Below, in pieces: positions 8,310 to 9,924 of a DNA stretch of 9,924 bases. This DNA is from Haemophilus sp. (GTDB lineage: Bacteria; Pseudomonadota; Gammaproteobacteria; Enterobacterales; Pasteurellaceae): positions 1-9,924 of the forward strand of contig JAHZCF010000071.1 in the NCBI GenBank assembly GCA_019423005.1, given 5' to 3'. The number at the start of each line of letters is the position of its first letter. The stretch's first letter is position 1. The translations under genes were made by a program, and so were the position numbers. The notes beneath the pieces were generated by a model. It searched no databases. It saw only the letters and a program-made list of their open reading frames with translations, and was not told where the DNA came from.

Positions 8310-8848
8310 TTTTCGTTCTCAAAAATATGTCGACAGCCTTTATTCGCACACTGCCACACTTGCTGTTCGGCATTTTCACTTTTTAATAGCGCAAGTGGAA
8401 AATGGCATTGTGGACAAGGCATGGCATAGGGTTTTGCCGGCAAGGAAAATTTACAATGGGGAAAGTTATCGCAACCATAAAAGATTTTCCCTTGTCGTCC
8501 GCGACGGGCAACCAAATGTCCTTTATGGCATTCCGGGCAGTCTATAGATTGTTCTTCATCCTGTTGCTCATGCACCACAAAATCACAATCGGGATAATGA
8601 CTACAACCGATGAACATGCCAAAGGCACCTTGTTTGAGTTGGAGTGGATTGCCACATTGCGGGCAGGTCTCATCAAGCTCTTTCAACACCTTATGTTCCA
8701 CCTTATGCAAGGGGCGCAAATAATCACAGGCGGGATATGCGGTACAACCTAAAAACAGTCCCTTTTTACCCTGTTTCATTTGCAGAGGCGCGCCGCATTG
8801 TGGGCAATATTCTTCGTGTTTTGTGTGTTGGAAAAGACTTTGACTCAT
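8306..8848 (-). CDS. yrdD: YrdD, four-module zinc-ribbon protein related to the C-terminal part of DNA topoisomerase I
   Basis: This 180-residue protein is built almost entirely of four C4 zinc ribbons of the type found at the C-terminus of bacterial topoisomerase I. The modules are C15/C18/C35/C41, C62/C65/C82/C88, C104/C107/C126/C132 and C145/C148/C167/C172. The first three contain the usual G-C-x-x-[YF]-P-x-C turn; the fourth is divergent (QCANKGC). No topoisomerase catalytic domain is present. The modules should bind single-stranded nucleic acid, but the function is not established, so the role in DNA or RNA is open. A GGGA-type ribosome-binding site (AGGGAC) lies just before the ATG. The gene sits nine bases after the ABC-F ATPase gene and overlaps tsaC by ATGA, a context that leans toward translation or tRNA rather than supercoiling. 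Confidence 0.92.
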   Translation of the reverse strand: MSQSLFQHTKHEEYCPQCGAPLQMKQGKKGLFLGCTAYPACDYLRPLHKVEHKVLKELDETCPQCGNPLQLKQGAFGMFIGCSHYPDCDFVVHEQQDEEQSIDCPECHKGHLVARRGRQGKIFYGCDNFPHCKFSLPAKPYAMPCPQCHFPLALLKSENAEQQVWQCANKGCRHIFENEK

Positions 8849-8857
8849 ACGCTGTCC

Positions 8858-9924
8858 CTATGCTTGTAGCATTACTTCCAATTCTTCTTGGACCGCTAAC
8901 CAATCCATTTCGACTTCTTCCAATGCTTTCTTCACCTCTACTTGCAGTGCCAAAAGTGCGGTCAATTTTTCTTTATTTTCTGCACTGTATAGTTCGGAAT
9001 CTGCCAATTGGTTTTCAATCTCCGCAAGTTTGGAAGAATGTTTATTCATTTTTTCCTCCAATTGAGAGATTTGTTTACGAAGAGGTGCAGTTTGTTGGCG
9101 AAGTTCGGCCTCACGACGTTTTTGTTCCTTGCGATTTTGCATGGAATTTTCATTGTCGTCATTTTTCTCCGAGGATTTATTTTCTGGTGCACTGTTTTGT
9201 TCGTTAAGCCATTTTTGATAATCCTCTAAGTCGCCTTTGAATTCTTCCACTTTTTTATCGTGTACCAAATAGAATTCTTCCACGGTATTACGTAGTAAGT
9301 GACGATCATGGGAAACTACCACCAAAGAGCCCTCGTAATCTACTAGCGCTTCGGTTAATGCCTGACGCATATCCAAATCCAAATGGTTAGTTGGTTCATC
9401 GAGCAGTAATAAGTTTGGACGTTGCCAAACAATAAGTGCAAGCACCAAACGAGCTTTTTCTCCACCGGAAAAGACTTTCACCGCTTGGTTAACTTTGTCA
9501 CCATGGAACGCAAAACTCCCAAGATAATCCCGAACCTGTTGCTCCGTTTGCTCCGGTGCGAGTTTCTGCATATGCCAGAGAGCGGATTCATCTGCACGTA
9601 GCGTATCAAGCTGATGTTGCGCAAAATAGCCAAGTTGCACGCCTTTAGCTAATTGTACTGTACCAGAAAGGGCTGAGAGCTCGCCGGCTAACAATTTAAT
9701 TAAAGTTGATTTACCTGCACCGTTTTTCCCGAGCAAACCGATGCGCGAACCTGGCACTAAATTCAGCTTAATTTTACTTAAAATTTCTACCGCACTTTCA
9801 CCGCTGCCATAACCTGCGCTCGCCTGCTCAATCATCACTAAAGGATTCGGTAAGGATAGTGGAGGACGGAATTCAAAGGTAAAAGGATTATCCACATAAG
9901 CCGGTGCAATCAGTTCCATACGCT
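8858..9924 (-). CDS. yheS: ABC-F family ATPase of the YheS type, C-terminal part, cut by the right edge
   Basis: ABC-F proteins are soluble twin-ATPase factors; characterised members bind the ribosomal E site and help stalled or slow translation. The reading frame is open through base 9924. The first visible ATG (9919-9917) is internal, since RMELIAPA is mid-protein in the family, so about 280 N-terminal residues (first ATPase domain) are missing. Counting from that internal Met, the second ATPase domain has Walker A GKNGAGKST (64-72), Q101, the signature FSGGEKARL (150-158), Walker B LLLLDEP (170-176) with the ABC-F mark TNHLD, and the H-switch SHDRH (203-207). An acidic linker follows (about 240-262), then a C-terminal coiled coil (about 263-345). 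A short insert after the A-loop tyrosine (Y37) is discussed under findings. It is probably the first visible gene of the minus-strand operon. Confidence 0.95.
   Translation of the reverse strand, partial: RMELIAPAYVDNPFTFEFRPPLSLPNPLVMIEQASAGYGSGESAVEILSKIKLNLVPGSRIGLLGKNGAGKSTLIKLLAGELSALSGTVQLAKGVQLGYFAQHQLDTLRADESALWHMQKLAPEQTEQQVRDYLGSFAFHGDKVNQAVKVFSGGEKARLVLALIVWQRPNLLLLDEPTNHLDLDMRQALTEALVDYEGSLVVVSHDRHLLRNTVEEFYLVHDKKVEEFKGDLEDYQKWLNEQNSAPENKSSEKNDDNENSMQNRKEQKRREAELRQQTAPLRKQISQLEEKMNKHSSKLAEIENQLADSELYSAENKEKLTALLALQVEVKKALEEVEMDWLAVQEELEVMLQA
8954..8962 (+). repeat. DNA uptake signal core inside the ABC-F coiled-coil region
   Basis: Exact AAGTGCGGT followed by CAATTTTTC on the plus strand; on the coding strand it is in frame as ACC GCA CTT (Thr-Ala-Leu). 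Confidence 0.9.
9789..9797 (-). repeat. DNA uptake signal core inside the second ATPase domain of the ABC-F gene
   Basis: Exact ACCGCACTT on the plus strand; on the coding strand it falls in GAA AGT GCG GTA, giving Ser-Ala-Val directly after the A-loop. Confidence 0.9.

Noticed and set aside
8402..8752. A 116-residue plus-strand open frame
   Set aside because: Antisense shadow of yrdD with no ribosome-binding site or recognisable domain.
8644..9207. A 187-residue open frame on the plus strand, the longest antisense one
   Set aside because: It lies antisense across the yrdD/ABC-F junction, both of which are strongly supported. Its translation shows no family motif and reads as the complement of zinc-ribbon and coiled-coil codons.
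9917..9919. ATG as the true start of the ABC-F protein (353 residues)
   Set aside because: The frame stays open upstream to the window edge, the preceding codon gives the conserved R of RMELIAPA, and the first ATPase domain of the family would be missing. It is an internal methionine of a gene cut by the edge.

Overview
This window looks like a piece of a Haemophilus-type (Pasteurellaceae) chromosome. The best evidence is nine exact copies of the 9-base core of the Haemophilus DNA uptake signal (AAGTGCGGT or its complement), about one per kilobase, two of them paired as an inverted repeat. The proteins are close to, but not the same as, what I recall of H. influenzae Rd; AroE in particular differs at many positions. 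A related species such as H. parainfluenzae is plausible, but I cannot fix the species from this sequence.

Layout: (1) 1-715, minus strand: the N-terminal half of waaA, the Kdo transferase of lipid A-core synthesis, running off the left edge. (2) 777-1535, plus: a family-2 glycosyltransferase of the LgtF/WaaE type, divergent from waaA across a 61-base promoter gap and ended by an uptake-signal hairpin. (3) 1600-2391, minus: tpiA, convergent with lgtF. (4) 2591-3912, plus: a small GNAT-fold protein whose stop overlaps the start of xerC. (5) 3916-3954: an inverted pair of uptake signals forming a hairpin between xerC and lptD. (6) 3993-9924, minus: a tightly packed run transcribed right to left, ABC-F ATPase (cut by the right edge) > yrdD > tsaC > aroE > tag > lptD. 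The tag/aroE and tsaC/yrdD junctions are 4-base ATGA overlaps; lptD appears to have its own TATAAT promoter.

How the genes fit together: waaA, lgtF and lptD build the lipooligosaccharide inner core and insert the finished molecule in the outer membrane. tsaC (tRNA t6A37 synthesis) and the ABC-F ATPase both concern translation. aroE serves the shikimate pathway, tag repairs alkylated DNA, xerC resolves chromosome dimers and tpiA is glycolytic. All are housekeeping genes.

No stretch over 300 bases lacks a gene; the longest gap (2392-2590) holds the divergent tpiA and GNAT-xerC promoters. I see no tRNA, rRNA, IS element, prophage, CRISPR array, riboswitch or broken gene. I found no convincing undescribed system. 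The points most worth a second look are a Cys-rich insert in TpiA, the lost acetyl-CoA loop of the GNAT protein, and uptake signals that have been turned into protein sequence.
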